From: an uncultured Selenomonadaceae bacterium
GTDB lineage: Bacteria; Bacillota; Negativicutes; Selenomonadales; Selenomonadaceae
Assembly: GCA_902782705.1 (NCBI GenBank)
Contig: CACZOL010000106.1
Coordinates: 1-8,850, forward strand
DNA length: 8,850 nt
Reading direction: 5' to 3'
The notes under the pieces are model-generated. The model made no database searches and had not been told where the DNA came from. It saw only the letters and a list, made by a program, of their open reading frames with translations. Shown here piece by piece: positions 1 through 5,722 of the stretch (its first letter is position 1; each line of letters starts with the position of its first letter). The translations under genes and the position numbers were made by a program.

Positions 1-10
1 ACTTAATCGT

Positions 11-45
11 CGGTTCCCGGCTCCCGGCTTCCGGTTTCCGGTTTC
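11..45. repeat. Degenerate 7-bp tandem repeat, five units
   Basis: Five consecutive heptamers can be read: CGGTTCC, CGGCTCC, CGGCTTC, CGGTTTC and CGGTTTC (consensus CGGYTYC). Neighbouring copies differ by one or two pyrimidine transitions. The array is non-coding as far as I can see and ends 12 bp before the -35 box of the promoter at 58-87. Such short tandem arrays are liable to gain or lose copies by slippage. Whether copy number matters here is unknown. Confidence 0.75.
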
Positions 46-57
46 CTTTCTCGTCGA

Positions 58-87
58 TTGCCATACCGTCGGCGATTGTGATAAAAT
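58..87 (+). promoter_or_regulatory. Sigma-A type promoter with extended -10
   Basis: The -35 box TTGCCA (58-63) and the -10 box TAAAAT (82-87) are separated by 18 bp. A TG dinucleotide at 79-80 gives an extended -10. Transcription would start near 93-95, leaving an untranslated leader of about 175 nt before the glycosyltransferase start at 271. No other promoter of comparable quality lies before that gene. Confidence 0.6.
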
Positions 88-118
88 AATCAAGGAAACA
101 ATGAATAAGTCGGTTTAT

Positions 119-191
119 GGCCTTGTCGAGGGCTTTTTTTGGCTGTCTAGGAAAGGCCCTCGAAGTCGTAGCATCGCTACGTCGAGAGGGC
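119..191 (+). promoter_or_regulatory. Structured 5' leader with competing helices
   Basis: Three related blocks can pair in different ways: TCGAGGGC (126-133), GCCCTCGA (156-163) and TCGAGAGGGC (182-191). Block 1 with block 2 gives a perfect 8-bp helix, extendable to about 12 bp (126-137 with 152-163) through one G-U pair. Block 2 can instead pair with block 3 (159-163 with 182-186, or 156-161 with 186-191), enclosing a second hairpin, CGTAGC-atc-GCTACG (167-181). A short GC hairpin (120-124 with 129-133, loop GTCG) followed by seven T (134-140) resembles a weak intrinsic terminator. It matches no riboswitch class that I recognise. Confidence 0.4.
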
Positions 192-270
192 ATTGACAAC
201 GACAGCCGGAAAAAGAACCGACAAGGGCGAAAGGGACTTGTTCAGTGTTTCCTTAATGGGAGGATTGCCG

Positions 271-1437
271 ATGAAGGAGAAGCATTTCCTGATTATCGCG
301 GCTTCCATCGGCTCCGGTCATATCAAAGCGGCGGAGGCGGTGGCCGACGCGCTGAAAACAGAATATCCTGACGCGAAAATATATATGGAAGATTTCACGA
401 TGTGGCGCGTTTCATGGGCGACGGCTTTCATGAAAGCGTGCTATCTTTTTATGCTGCGTTTCATTCCCAATCTGTACGAGCTCATGTATCGCTTTACCGG
501 CGGTCGGTCGGGAGGGCTTTCGGTGCAGAGCCTGATTTCCGCGTTTACAGCCCGCGATGTGGCGGCGCTTGTCAAGAAATACAGGCCCGAAGCGATTATC
601 TGCACCCACCCGTTTCCGGCGGGGGCGGCCTCATGGCGGAAAAAACGTCACCCTGAGGAATTCTTGTACGCGACGGTCATCACCGACTATTCCGTGCATC
701 AGATGTGGATATATCCGAACGTGGACTGCTATTTCGTTGCGCGGGAGGAAATGAAGACGGATTTGATCGCGGCGGGGCTTCCGCCGGAAAAAGTGTTCGT
801 GACGGGGATTCCTGTCACGTCGAAATTTCATCAGCGCGAGGACCGTGATGCGATCTTGGAGAGCCTCGGGTTGTCGAGAGAGCGCCGGACGGTGCTCATG
901 ATGGGCGGCGGACTCGGCATCGGCGGCCTTGATGCGGCGCTCCGCGCACTGAACGAGGTGACAGAGCCGACGCAGATTCTCGTGGTCGCGGGAAAAAATG
1001 AGGCGCTTCGTTTGCGCGTGGAAAAGCTGGCGCAGTCGTCGCATCATACGATTCTCGTTTGGGGCTATTCCCAGCGCGTACGCGAGTTTATGGCGGTGTC
1101 GGACTTCATTATCACGAAGCCTGGCGCGTTGACCATCAGCGAAGCGCTCGCCGCCGAGCTGCCGATGCTCCTGCACGATCCGATTCCCGGGCCGGAGACG
1201 GAGAATGCCGTTTATATCGCGCGGCACGGCGCTGCGGTCTGGGCGAATTCTGAGGAAAAGCTGGAGCAGGCAATCTGCGATTTGCTTTCATCGTCTAAGC
1301 GGCTGGCAGAAATGCGCGCCAGCGCCCACGCGATGAAAAAGCCGTATGCGGCGCGCGACGTTGCGGTGTGTTTCTCGGAAGAATTCGAGCACTTTCGCGA
1401 CCGAAGGAAAATCAGCGGCGCGACATACGTGAACTGA
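271..1437 (+). CDS. MGDG synthase/UgtP-type glycosyltransferase (GT28 fold)
   Basis: A 388-residue protein that probably transfers a sugar from a UDP-sugar to diacylglycerol or a similar lipid acceptor at the inner face of the cytoplasmic membrane. The N-terminal MGDG-synthase signature is clear (IIAASIGSGHIKAAEA, residues 8-23, with G14, G16 and H17). The C-terminal GT-B half has a glycine-rich GGGLGIGG (212-219), then TKPGALTISEA (282-292) and PGPETENA (306-313), which in this family form the nucleotide-sugar site. No signal peptide or transmembrane helix is seen, as expected for a peripheral membrane enzyme. The start is ATG 271, because GGGAGG (258-263) lies 7 nt upstream. The frame stays open back to a TTG at 193, but that extension is not family-like and lacks a ribosome site. 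The sugar and acceptor cannot be told from sequence. MurG-like or diglucosyl-lipid synthase activities are alternatives within the same fold. Confidence 0.85.
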   Translation: MKEKHFLIIAASIGSGHIKAAEAVADALKTEYPDAKIYMEDFTMWRVSWATAFMKACYLFMLRFIPNLYELMYRFTGGRSGGLSVQSLISAFTARDVAALVKKYRPEAIICTHPFPAGAASWRKKRHPEEFLYATVITDYSVHQMWIYPNVDCYFVAREEMKTDLIAAGLPPEKVFVTGIPVTSKFHQREDRDAILESLGLSRERRTVLMMGGGLGIGGLDAALRALNEVTEPTQILVVAGKNEALRLRVEKLAQSSHHTILVWGYSQRVREFMAVSDFIITKPGALTISEALAAELPMLLHDPIPGPETENAVYIARHGAAVWANSEEKLEQAICDLLSSSKRLAEMRASAHAMKKPYAARDVAVCFSEEFEHFRDRRKISGATYVN

Positions 1438-1453
1438 ATTCGACTTGAAAAAA

Positions 1454-1503
1454 ATTCGCGAAGGAAGAGAAAAGCGGCAGGGATTTTTTTTCGCGTCGCG
1501 AAT
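1454..1503. repeat. TTCGCG palindrome pair in the intergenic gap
   Basis: ATTCGCGA (1454-1461) is repeated in inverted orientation as TCGCGAAT (1496-1503), 34 nt apart. Each arm is itself part of a palindrome: TTCGCGAA (1455-1462) and TTCGCG-T-CGCGAA (1490-1502). A run of eight T lies at 1484-1491. This could be a paired operator for the downstream zinc-ribbon gene or a poor transcription stop for the glycosyltransferase gene. No GC-rich stem directly abuts the T-run, so I do not call a terminator. Confidence 0.35.
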
Positions 1504-1512
1504 ATTAGATTA

Positions 1513-1551
1513 ATGACAAGATTTTTCGTCTAGACCTTTTATGGATATATT
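1513..1551 (+). promoter_or_regulatory. Possible promoter for the zinc-ribbon gene
   Basis: Two weak readings are possible. ATGACA (1513-1518, one mismatch to the -35 consensus) is followed after 18 bp by TTTTAT (1537-1542). Alternatively, TATATT (1546-1551) is a good -10 with no clear -35 box. The first would leave a leader of about 20 nt and the second about 12 nt, which still fits the ribosome site AGGTGA at 1560-1565. I cannot choose between them. Confidence 0.3.
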
Positions 1552-1569
1552 GAACGCTTAGGTGAGACT

Positions 1570-2643
1570 ATGACGTTGAGGAAGCTGGAAAAGCGGGAAG
1601 ATGGCGGGTTCGCGTGCCCTATGTGTGGGAAGCCCCTCCGTTTTAAGGACGGGGAAGCCGTTGCCGTAGTGGGCGGCCAGCTTGACATGGACAATTACAA
1701 ACCGCGCTATATCTGCGATGCTTGCAAGGTGTTTTTTCGCGCGGTATTGACGACGGACTACTACGACGTGTTCCCGCTGGACGAGAGCTCACCGCTCGCG
1801 ACGGAAATGAAAAGCGAGGATGCGCCGCCTCCTCCGCCGAAAGAGCCGGAAAAGCCGCCGGGCAAAGGCCCGATTGCTTTGCCCAAAGAGCCGACGGGGA
1901 AAGAGAAATGTCCGGTCTGCGGTCATCTCTTTCGTTTTGTCGAGGGCGGCGCGGTCCGCGTCGTGGACGGCAAGCTGGATATGGAAAATATCAAGCCGAA
2001 GTATGAGTGCGATACTTGCGGCGTATTTTACCGCGAAGTGTTGTCCTCCGGCTTTTATCTGCCGTATCCGCAACAGGAAGAGGACAGGATCGTCATATCC
2101 GCGTCGACGACGGCGGGAAATTCCAGCGGGAAAGAGGGCCCGCCGCCCGCGGGCAAGGGGCCGATCGCACTGCCGAAAGAGCCCAAAGGAAACGAGACTT
2201 GTCCGACTTGCGGCAATCGTTTCCGTTTCGTAGAAGGCGGCGCGGTGCGTGTCGTGGACGGCAAGCTGGATATGGAGAATATCAAGCCGAAGTACGAGTG
2301 CGACACCTGCGGCGTGTTTTACCGGGAAGTTTTGACGTCTGGCTTTTATTTGCCGTATCCGCAGCAGGAAGAAGACAAACCGCCCGCCAAAAAGAAGCGC
2401 GCGAAGCCCAAGGTGCTTTCGACGGGCGATCTTACGCCGATGATGCTGAAGCGTGATAAGAACGGTCAATGCCGATGCCCGCGCTGCGGAGAGATGATGG
2501 ATTATATCGAGGGCGGGGCTGTGCATCTCGAAGACGGGAAAGCGGTTATGGAGGACGTTTGGGATCGCTTCCATTGCAAGTCCTGCAATTCGGTTTTTCG
2601 GCGGATTGTCAATACCGATTATTTCCAGTTTGCGGAAAAATAA
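1570..2643 (+). CDS. Unrecognised protein with four zinc-ribbon-like modules
   Basis: I do not recognise this 357-residue family and assign no function. It contains four modules, each with CPxCG, exactly 33 residues from its first cysteine to the next CxxC pair, then a VFxR motif and an aromatic stretch. The cysteines are 16/19/49/52, 114/117/147/150, 211/214/244/247 and 303/306/336/339. Sixteen regularly spaced cysteines strongly suggest four structural zinc (or other metal) sites. Modules 2 and 3 are nearly identical (about 55 of 59 residues) and share a preceding linker, GKGPIALPKEP, at 98-108 and 195-205. Other linkers are rich in Pro, Lys and Glu (85-97, 271-281). There is no signal peptide or membrane segment, so it is probably cytoplasmic. 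The start ATG follows AGGTGA at 1560-1565. It has its own gap on both sides and is probably monocistronic. A nucleic-acid or protein-binding scaffold is a guess from the fold type only. Confidence 0.75.
   Translation: MTLRKLEKREDGGFACPMCGKPLRFKDGEAVAVVGGQLDMDNYKPRYICDACKVFFRAVLTTDYYDVFPLDESSPLATEMKSEDAPPPPPKEPEKPPGKGPIALPKEPTGKEKCPVCGHLFRFVEGGAVRVVDGKLDMENIKPKYECDTCGVFYREVLSSGFYLPYPQQEEDRIVISASTTAGNSSGKEGPPPAGKGPIALPKEPKGNETCPTCGNRFRFVEGGAVRVVDGKLDMENIKPKYECDTCGVFYREVLTSGFYLPYPQQEEDKPPAKKKRAKPKVLSTGDLTPMMLKRDKNGQCRCPRCGEMMDYIEGGAVHLEDGKAVMEDVWDRFHCKSCNSVFRRIVNTDYFQFAEK
1861..2376 (+). repeat. Tandem in-gene duplication, modules 2 and 3
   Basis: Two units of about 225 bp, offset by 291 bp (1861-2085 and 2152-2376), encode linker plus zinc-ribbon module. 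Hand alignment of the 59-codon cores (1909-2085 and 2200-2376) gives 26 nucleotide differences. Eighteen codons differ silently and only four change the residue. The duplication is therefore not brand new and both copies appear to be kept under purifying selection. Confidence 0.85.
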
Positions 2644-2674
2644 TAGAATTCTTGGAGGAATTTTCGATTTTTCC

Positions 2675-2703
2675 TTGCAAGCAAACGAATTTCTTAGTAT
2701 TAT
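2675..2703 (+). promoter_or_regulatory. Sigma-A type promoter for the ftsB/divIC-like gene
   Basis: TTGCAA (2675-2680) and TATTAT (2698-2703) are separated by an ideal 17 bp. The predicted transcription start near 2710 falls on the GTG that opens the longest reading frame. This argues that translation starts downstream, at ATG 2761. Confidence 0.6.
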
Positions 2704-2760
2704 TGAAATGTGTTGAATCAAATGCGTTATAAAACCGATGAGGAAAGCGAGGCGAAATGG

Positions 2761-3048
2761 ATGGAGGGAAAGCGTGGCGGCAGTATGCCGAGCATTTTCG
2801 CCATTATCGTAGCGATTTGTCTCATTTGGTTTGGCTATACGTTTTGTACGCAGCAAGCGCATCTGAATGAGGTTGCGGACGACCGCGCAGTGGCGGTCAC
2901 GCGGCTCGAAGAGGCGCGCGCGCGTAATGAAGCGCTGAAAGAGGAGCGCGCCGGGCTGGAGAAACCGGAGTATATCGAGAAAGTCGCGCGCGAGGAGCTT
3001 GGCATGACGAGGCACGGCGAAATGCCGTATATCGCGCCTGCGAAATGA
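2761..3048 (+). CDS. FtsB/DivIC-family septum formation initiator
   Basis: A 95-residue bitopic membrane protein of the FtsB/DivIC family. These proteins bind FtsL and FtsQ/DivIB at the division septum and help activate septal wall synthesis. It has a short basic N-terminus and one transmembrane helix (about residues 11-29). A coiled coil (about 31-67, rich in Glu, Arg and Ala) follows, then the family's C-terminal signature YIEKVAREELGMTRHGE (71-87). Length is normal. The start is uncertain. I prefer ATG 2761, with GAGG 8 nt upstream, because ATG 2722 and GTG 2710 lack a ribosome site and lie at or just after the predicted transcription start. ATG 2785 would nearly remove the basic stretch before the helix. 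The position just before the S1-domain gene, tilS, hpt and ftsH matches divIC of Bacillus, so DivIC may be the better name. Confidence 0.82.
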   Translation: MEGKRGGSMPSIFAIIVAICLIWFGYTFCTQQAHLNEVADDRAVAVTRLEEARARNEALKEERAGLEKPEYIEKVAREELGMTRHGEMPYIAPAK

Positions 3049-3072
3049 CGGCGGATTCGCCGTATCGCTTCC

Positions 3073-3102
3073 TTGACAGGGATAAATCGGCGAGAGTATA
3101 AT
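3073..3102 (+). promoter_or_regulatory. Consensus promoter for the S1-domain gene
   Basis: TTGACA (3073-3078) and TATAAT (3097-3102) are both perfect consensus boxes, with 18 bp between them. A second TATAAT occurs at 3114-3119 without a matching -35. A 6-bp inverted repeat, TCGCCG (3057-3062) and CGGCGA (3088-3093), brackets the -35 box. The promoter starts 25 nt after the ftsB/divIC-like stop, so the S1 gene is expressed at least partly on its own, probably strongly. Confidence 0.75.
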
Positions 3103-3139
3103 GAAACAAATTTTATAATCATTTAGGGAGGAACGGGTT

Positions 3140-3616
3140 TTGTCAATTGAAGTTGGCGGCGTGGTGGAAGGTACGGTTACCGGCATCACAAAGTTTGGCG
3201 CGTTTGTCGATCTGGCGGACGGAAAGGTGGGACTGGTCCATATTTCAGAGGTTGCGGACGTTTACGTAAACGACGTGAAAGATTTTTTGAAGGTGGGGCA
3301 GAAAGTCAAGGTCAAGATTCTGAACGTGGACGACCACGGCAAGATTGGCCTCTCAATTAAGCGTTTGCAGCCGAAAAAGCCGGAGGCAGCTCCCGTCGGA
3401 GCGGGAGCGCCCGCACAGTCGTTTCAGCGCCCGCAGCGCCGTCCCATCGGAACTGATTTTCGCGGCGGCAAGCCGGCAGGGAGGTTTCCGTCGGGTCCCG
3501 TTTCTTTCGAGGATAAACTGTCCAAGTTTTTGAAGGACAGCGACGAGCGGCTGACCGATCTCCGCAGGAAAACGGATTCCAAGCGCGGAGGCCGCGGCTC
3601 CAGACGTTCGGGCTGA
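3140..3616 (+). CDS. yabR: Single S1-domain RNA-binding protein, YabR-like
   Basis: A 158-residue cytoplasmic protein with one N-terminal S1 domain (about residues 4-75). The usual RNA-contact elements KFGAFV (18-23) and GLVHISE (31-37) are present, and the domain closes with GKIGLSIKRL (67-76). A Pro/Gly/Arg-rich linker (79-120) leads to a charged helix (FEDKLSKFLKDSDERL, 123-138) and an Arg/Gly tail. The layout and the place between a DivIC-like gene and tilS match YabR-type S1 proteins. Members of this group bind RNA or ribosomes and are linked to post-transcriptional or stress control, but the exact role here is unknown. The start is TTG 3140: GGGAGG (3126-3131) sits 8 nt upstream and no in-frame ATG exists near the S1 fold. 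It has a consensus promoter before it and an intrinsic terminator after it. Confidence 0.85.
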   Translation: MSIEVGGVVEGTVTGITKFGAFVDLADGKVGLVHISEVADVYVNDVKDFLKVGQKVKVKILNVDDHGKIGLSIKRLQPKKPEAAPVGAGAPAQSFQRPQRRPIGTDFRGGKPAGRFPSGPVSFEDKLSKFLKDSDERLTDLRRKTDSKRGGRGSRRSG

Positions 3617-3628
3617 AATCAAAGAAGC

Positions 3629-3654
3629 AAAGCACTCTGCAAAGGGTGCTTTTT
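3629..3654 (+). terminator. Intrinsic terminator after the S1-domain gene
   Basis: Stem AGCACTC (3631-3637) and GGGTGCT (3644-3650) with loop TGCAAA and one T-G pair, extendable by two A-T pairs (3629-3630 with 3651-3652), followed by T residues to 3654. It lies 13 nt after the stop codon. Only 23 nt separate the T-run from the tilS start, which leaves no room for a promoter. Confidence 0.7.
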
Positions 3655-3677
3655 CTGATTGTAAGAAGGGAATGACG

Positions 3678-5111
3678 ATGGAGCTGGAAAGACGCGTCGA
3701 GACGTTCGTGCGGCGGCATCATATTTTTTCGCCGGGCAGCCGCATCGTCGTCGCCTGCTCGGGCGGACCGGATTCCCTGACATTGGCTTCGGTGCTTTTG
3801 GCGATGCGGGGGAAATGGGGACTGGAGCTTCGGATTGCGCATTTCGAGCACGGCATACGCGGTGCGGCTTCTGAAGCGGACGCTGCGTTTGTGCGCGACT
3901 TTGCAGAGGCGCACGGCGTGCCGTTCAGCATCGTGCATGAAGACGTGCCTGCTTTTGCGCGTTGCGCACATCTTTCATTGGAAACGGCGGCGCGGGAGCG
4001 CAGATACGCGTTTTTGGAAAAAACGGCGCGGGAAATGGGAGAAGGCGCGTTGATCGCGACCGGTCACCATGCGGGCGATCAAGCGGAAACCGTGTTGATG
4101 CACCTTTTGCGCGGCAGCGGCGTCGACGGCCTCGCGGGCGTCCGACCGCGCGCAGGCATGCGGATTCGTCCTCTGCTCTGCGTTACGCGAGCGGAGATCG
4201 AAATATATTGCCGGGACAAAGGTTTGACGCCAAGAACGGATGAGACGAACTTCTTGCTCGATGCGGCGCGCAATCGGATAAGGCTGGAAGTTTTGCCTGC
4301 TCTTCGCCGATACAGCCCGTCGGCGGAGGTCGCGCTTTGCCGTATGGCCGAGGCCGAAGCAGAGCTTGCCGATTTCCTGTGGGAAACGGCGAATGCGGTC
4401 TGGGGCGAAGCGGCGGATGAACAGGACGGAGAATGGCATATCCGTCGGGAGATTTACCGCAAGCAATCGGCCGCCGTCCGAAAGGCGCTCTTGCGCCGCT
4501 GGGCGGAAGAATCGGGACTTCGGCAGGCGCTCTTTTCCCCCCAGTACGAAGCGATGGACGCGCTTTTTTGCGACGGCGAAACGGGTAAGCGGCTGACGCT
4601 GCCCGACGGTTTTTTCGCCGAGTGCCGATACGACGCGATGGTTTTGAAGCGCGAGGAGGAGCGTGCCGGCGACTGGGGCGAGACGCCGCTCAAAATCTCG
4701 GGGGCGACGCGGATTGACGCCATCGGGCTGACGGTTGTCGCCTCCCCATGGGAAGAAAGGGAGACGTCGTCTGATGCGCAGGTCGCCGTCGCCGACGCGG
4801 ACGTGCTCCGATTACCGATCGTTGTGCGGCCCCGCAGACAAGGAGATTCATTTTTGCTGGAAAGCGGCGGGCGGCAAAAGGTCAAGTCGCTTTTGATCGA
4901 CCGCAAGGTGCCGCGCGCATTTCGGGAGCGCGTGCCGATCTTTACGGCAGACGGCGAGATATTTTGGATTGGCGGCGTTCGGCGTGCAGCGGTCGCGCTG
5001 ACGTCTAAAGAAACGCGGCGTGCTGTCGCGTTTCGCATGATATGGGACGAAGAAGGACGAAGCGAAGTCGGAGAATATGGGAAGGGGAGAAACAAAGATG
5101 ATGACAGATGA
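3678..5111 (+). CDS. tilS: tRNA(Ile)-lysidine synthetase
   Basis: TilS adenylates C34 of the CAU-anticodon tRNA-Ile and attaches lysine, which switches decoding from AUG to AUA. The protein is 477 residues, normal for the long Bacillus/E. coli type. It has the N-terminal PP-loop ATPase motif SGGPDS (28-33), then AHFEHGIRG (54-62), GHHAGDQAETVLMHLLRGSG (129-148), and RTDETN with RNRIR just before residue 205. A helical middle domain follows. A C-terminal TilS domain (about 380-455) carries RRQGDSF and SLLIDRKVPRAFRERVP. The position that is usually Asp in HHxDDQ is Gly here (G133), while D134 and Q135 are kept. Start ATG 3678 has GAAGGG 7 nt upstream. ATG 3672 is only 1 nt from that site. The 3' end overlaps hpt by 14 nt, indicating co-translation. 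No own promoter is seen. Confidence 0.93.
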   Translation: MELERRVETFVRRHHIFSPGSRIVVACSGGPDSLTLASVLLAMRGKWGLELRIAHFEHGIRGAASEADAAFVRDFAEAHGVPFSIVHEDVPAFARCAHLSLETAARERRYAFLEKTAREMGEGALIATGHHAGDQAETVLMHLLRGSGVDGLAGVRPRAGMRIRPLLCVTRAEIEIYCRDKGLTPRTDETNFLLDAARNRIRLEVLPALRRYSPSAEVALCRMAEAEAELADFLWETANAVWGEAADEQDGEWHIRREIYRKQSAAVRKALLRRWAEESGLRQALFSPQYEAMDALFCDGETGKRLTLPDGFFAECRYDAMVLKREEERAGDWGETPLKISGATRIDAIGLTVVASPWEERETSSDAQVAVADADVLRLPIVVRPRRQGDSFLLESGGRQKVKSLLIDRKVPRAFRERVPIFTADGEIFWIGGVRRAAVALTSKETRRAVAFRMIWDEEGRSEVGEYGKGRNKDDDR

Positions 5112-5637
5112 TCTGACAAGCGTGCTTTTCACGGAAGAGCAGATTGCAAAGCGGGTCGCAGAGTTGGGCGCGGAGATCACGCGGGACTATGAAGGGAAAA
5201 ATCCGGTTGTCATCGGCATCTTGAAAGGCGCGGCCACGTTTACGACGGATATCATCCGTCACATCAATACGCCCATGCAGCTTGATTTCATGATCGTGTC
5301 GAGTTACGGAGCAGGCACGAAGTCCAGCGGTACGGTCAGGATTCGCAAGGACGCCGATGCGGATATCCGTGGCCGTCATGTGATTATCTGCGAGGACATC
5401 ATCGATTCCGGTATTACGATGAGCAATCTTTTTGAGATGCTCAAAACGCGAAAACCGGCCAGTTTGAAACTATGTGCGCTGCTGTCGAAGCTGGCGCGGC
5501 GGGAGGTCGAGGTGAAAATCGACTACTGCGGATGGGAAGTACCGGATGAGTTCCTCGTCGGCTATGGGCTCGACTATGCGGAGCAATACAGGAACCTTCC
5601 CTGTATCGGTATCTTGAAGCCGGAGATTTATTCCTGA
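5098..5637 (+). CDS. hpt: Hypoxanthine phosphoribosyltransferase
   Basis: A 179-residue cytosolic type I phosphoribosyltransferase that joins hypoxanthine (often also guanine) to PRPP to make IMP or GMP in purine salvage. Family landmarks are in order: ILKGAATF (41-48), SSYGAGTKSSG (68-78, the flexible loop), the PRPP motif VIICEDIIDSGITM (95-108), the Lys of LLSK (131) for base recognition, and EFLVGYGLDYAEQYRNLP (151-168) at the C-terminus. Length is typical. Start ATG 5098 has GGGGAG (5084-5089) 8 nt upstream. ATG 5101 directly behind it is a close alternative. It overlaps the end of tilS, as in many Firmicutes where tilS and hpt are co-transcribed ahead of ftsH. Specificity between hypoxanthine and guanine cannot be fixed from sequence. 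Confidence 0.93.
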   Translation: MMTDDLTSVLFTEEQIAKRVAELGAEITRDYEGKNPVVIGILKGAATFTTDIIRHINTPMQLDFMIVSSYGAGTKSSGTVRIRKDADADIRGRHVIICEDIIDSGITMSNLFEMLKTRKPASLKLCALLSKLARREVEVKIDYCGWEVPDEFLVGYGLDYAEQYRNLPCIGILKPEIYS

Positions 5638-5666
5638 TTGTGTGAATTCCCTATTAATGATATAAT
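5638..5666 (+). promoter_or_regulatory. Promoter for ftsH
   Basis: A perfect TATAAT (5661-5666) lies 17 bp downstream of TTGTGT (5638-5643), which keeps only the first three bases of the -35 consensus. The -35 box starts on the base after the hpt stop codon. The transcript would start near 5673 and carry a leader of about 50 nt with the hairpin described at 5693-5708. Confidence 0.55.
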
Positions 5667-5692
5667 ATAAAGAACGTTTTTTGCGTCGAATT

Positions 5693-5713
5693 TTCCCCAA
5701 ACGGGGAAGGGGG
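5693..5713 (+). promoter_or_regulatory. Hairpin abutting the ftsH Shine-Dalgarno site
   Basis: TTCCCC (5693-5698) and GGGGAA (5703-5708) form a 6-bp stem with the 4-nt loop AAAC. The ribosome site AAGGGGG (5707-5713) begins inside the 3' arm. The same C-run can pair with the ribosome site itself instead (TCCCC 5694-5698 with GGGGA 5710-5714). The site lies 9 nt before TTG 5723, which decides the ftsH start. Confidence 0.4.
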
Positions 5714-5722
5714 ACAAGATCG

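Noticed and set aside
11..45. CRISPR-like or transposon-end repeat
   Set aside because: Units are 7 bp, contiguous and without spacers, and no cas gene, transposase or terminal inverted repeat is nearby.
101..196. 31-codon frame in the glycosyltransferase leader (possible leader peptide)
   Set aside because: Its AAGGA site (92-96) would be upstream of or at the predicted transcription start near 94. The peptide has no run of a regulatory amino acid.
193..198. TTGACA as a -35 box closer to the glycosyltransferase gene
   Set aside because: No -10-like sequence occurs 16-19 bp downstream (around 216-222 reads AACCGAC).
631..1227. 198-codon open frame on the minus strand opposite the glycosyltransferase
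   Set aside because: A shadow of the real gene: Arg/His-rich, with no family motif.
2645..2672. Terminator or small gene after the zinc-ribbon gene
   Set aside because: The stem AGAATTC/GAATTTT is A/T-rich with a G-T pair, and the T-run does not abut it. The embedded GGAGGA (2654-2659) has no ATG, GTG or TTG at a workable distance.
1789..3189. 466-codon open frame on the minus strand across the zinc-ribbon and ftsB/divIC-like genes
   Set aside because: It spans three well-supported plus-strand genes and their promoters, and its own repeats merely mirror the zinc-ribbon duplication.
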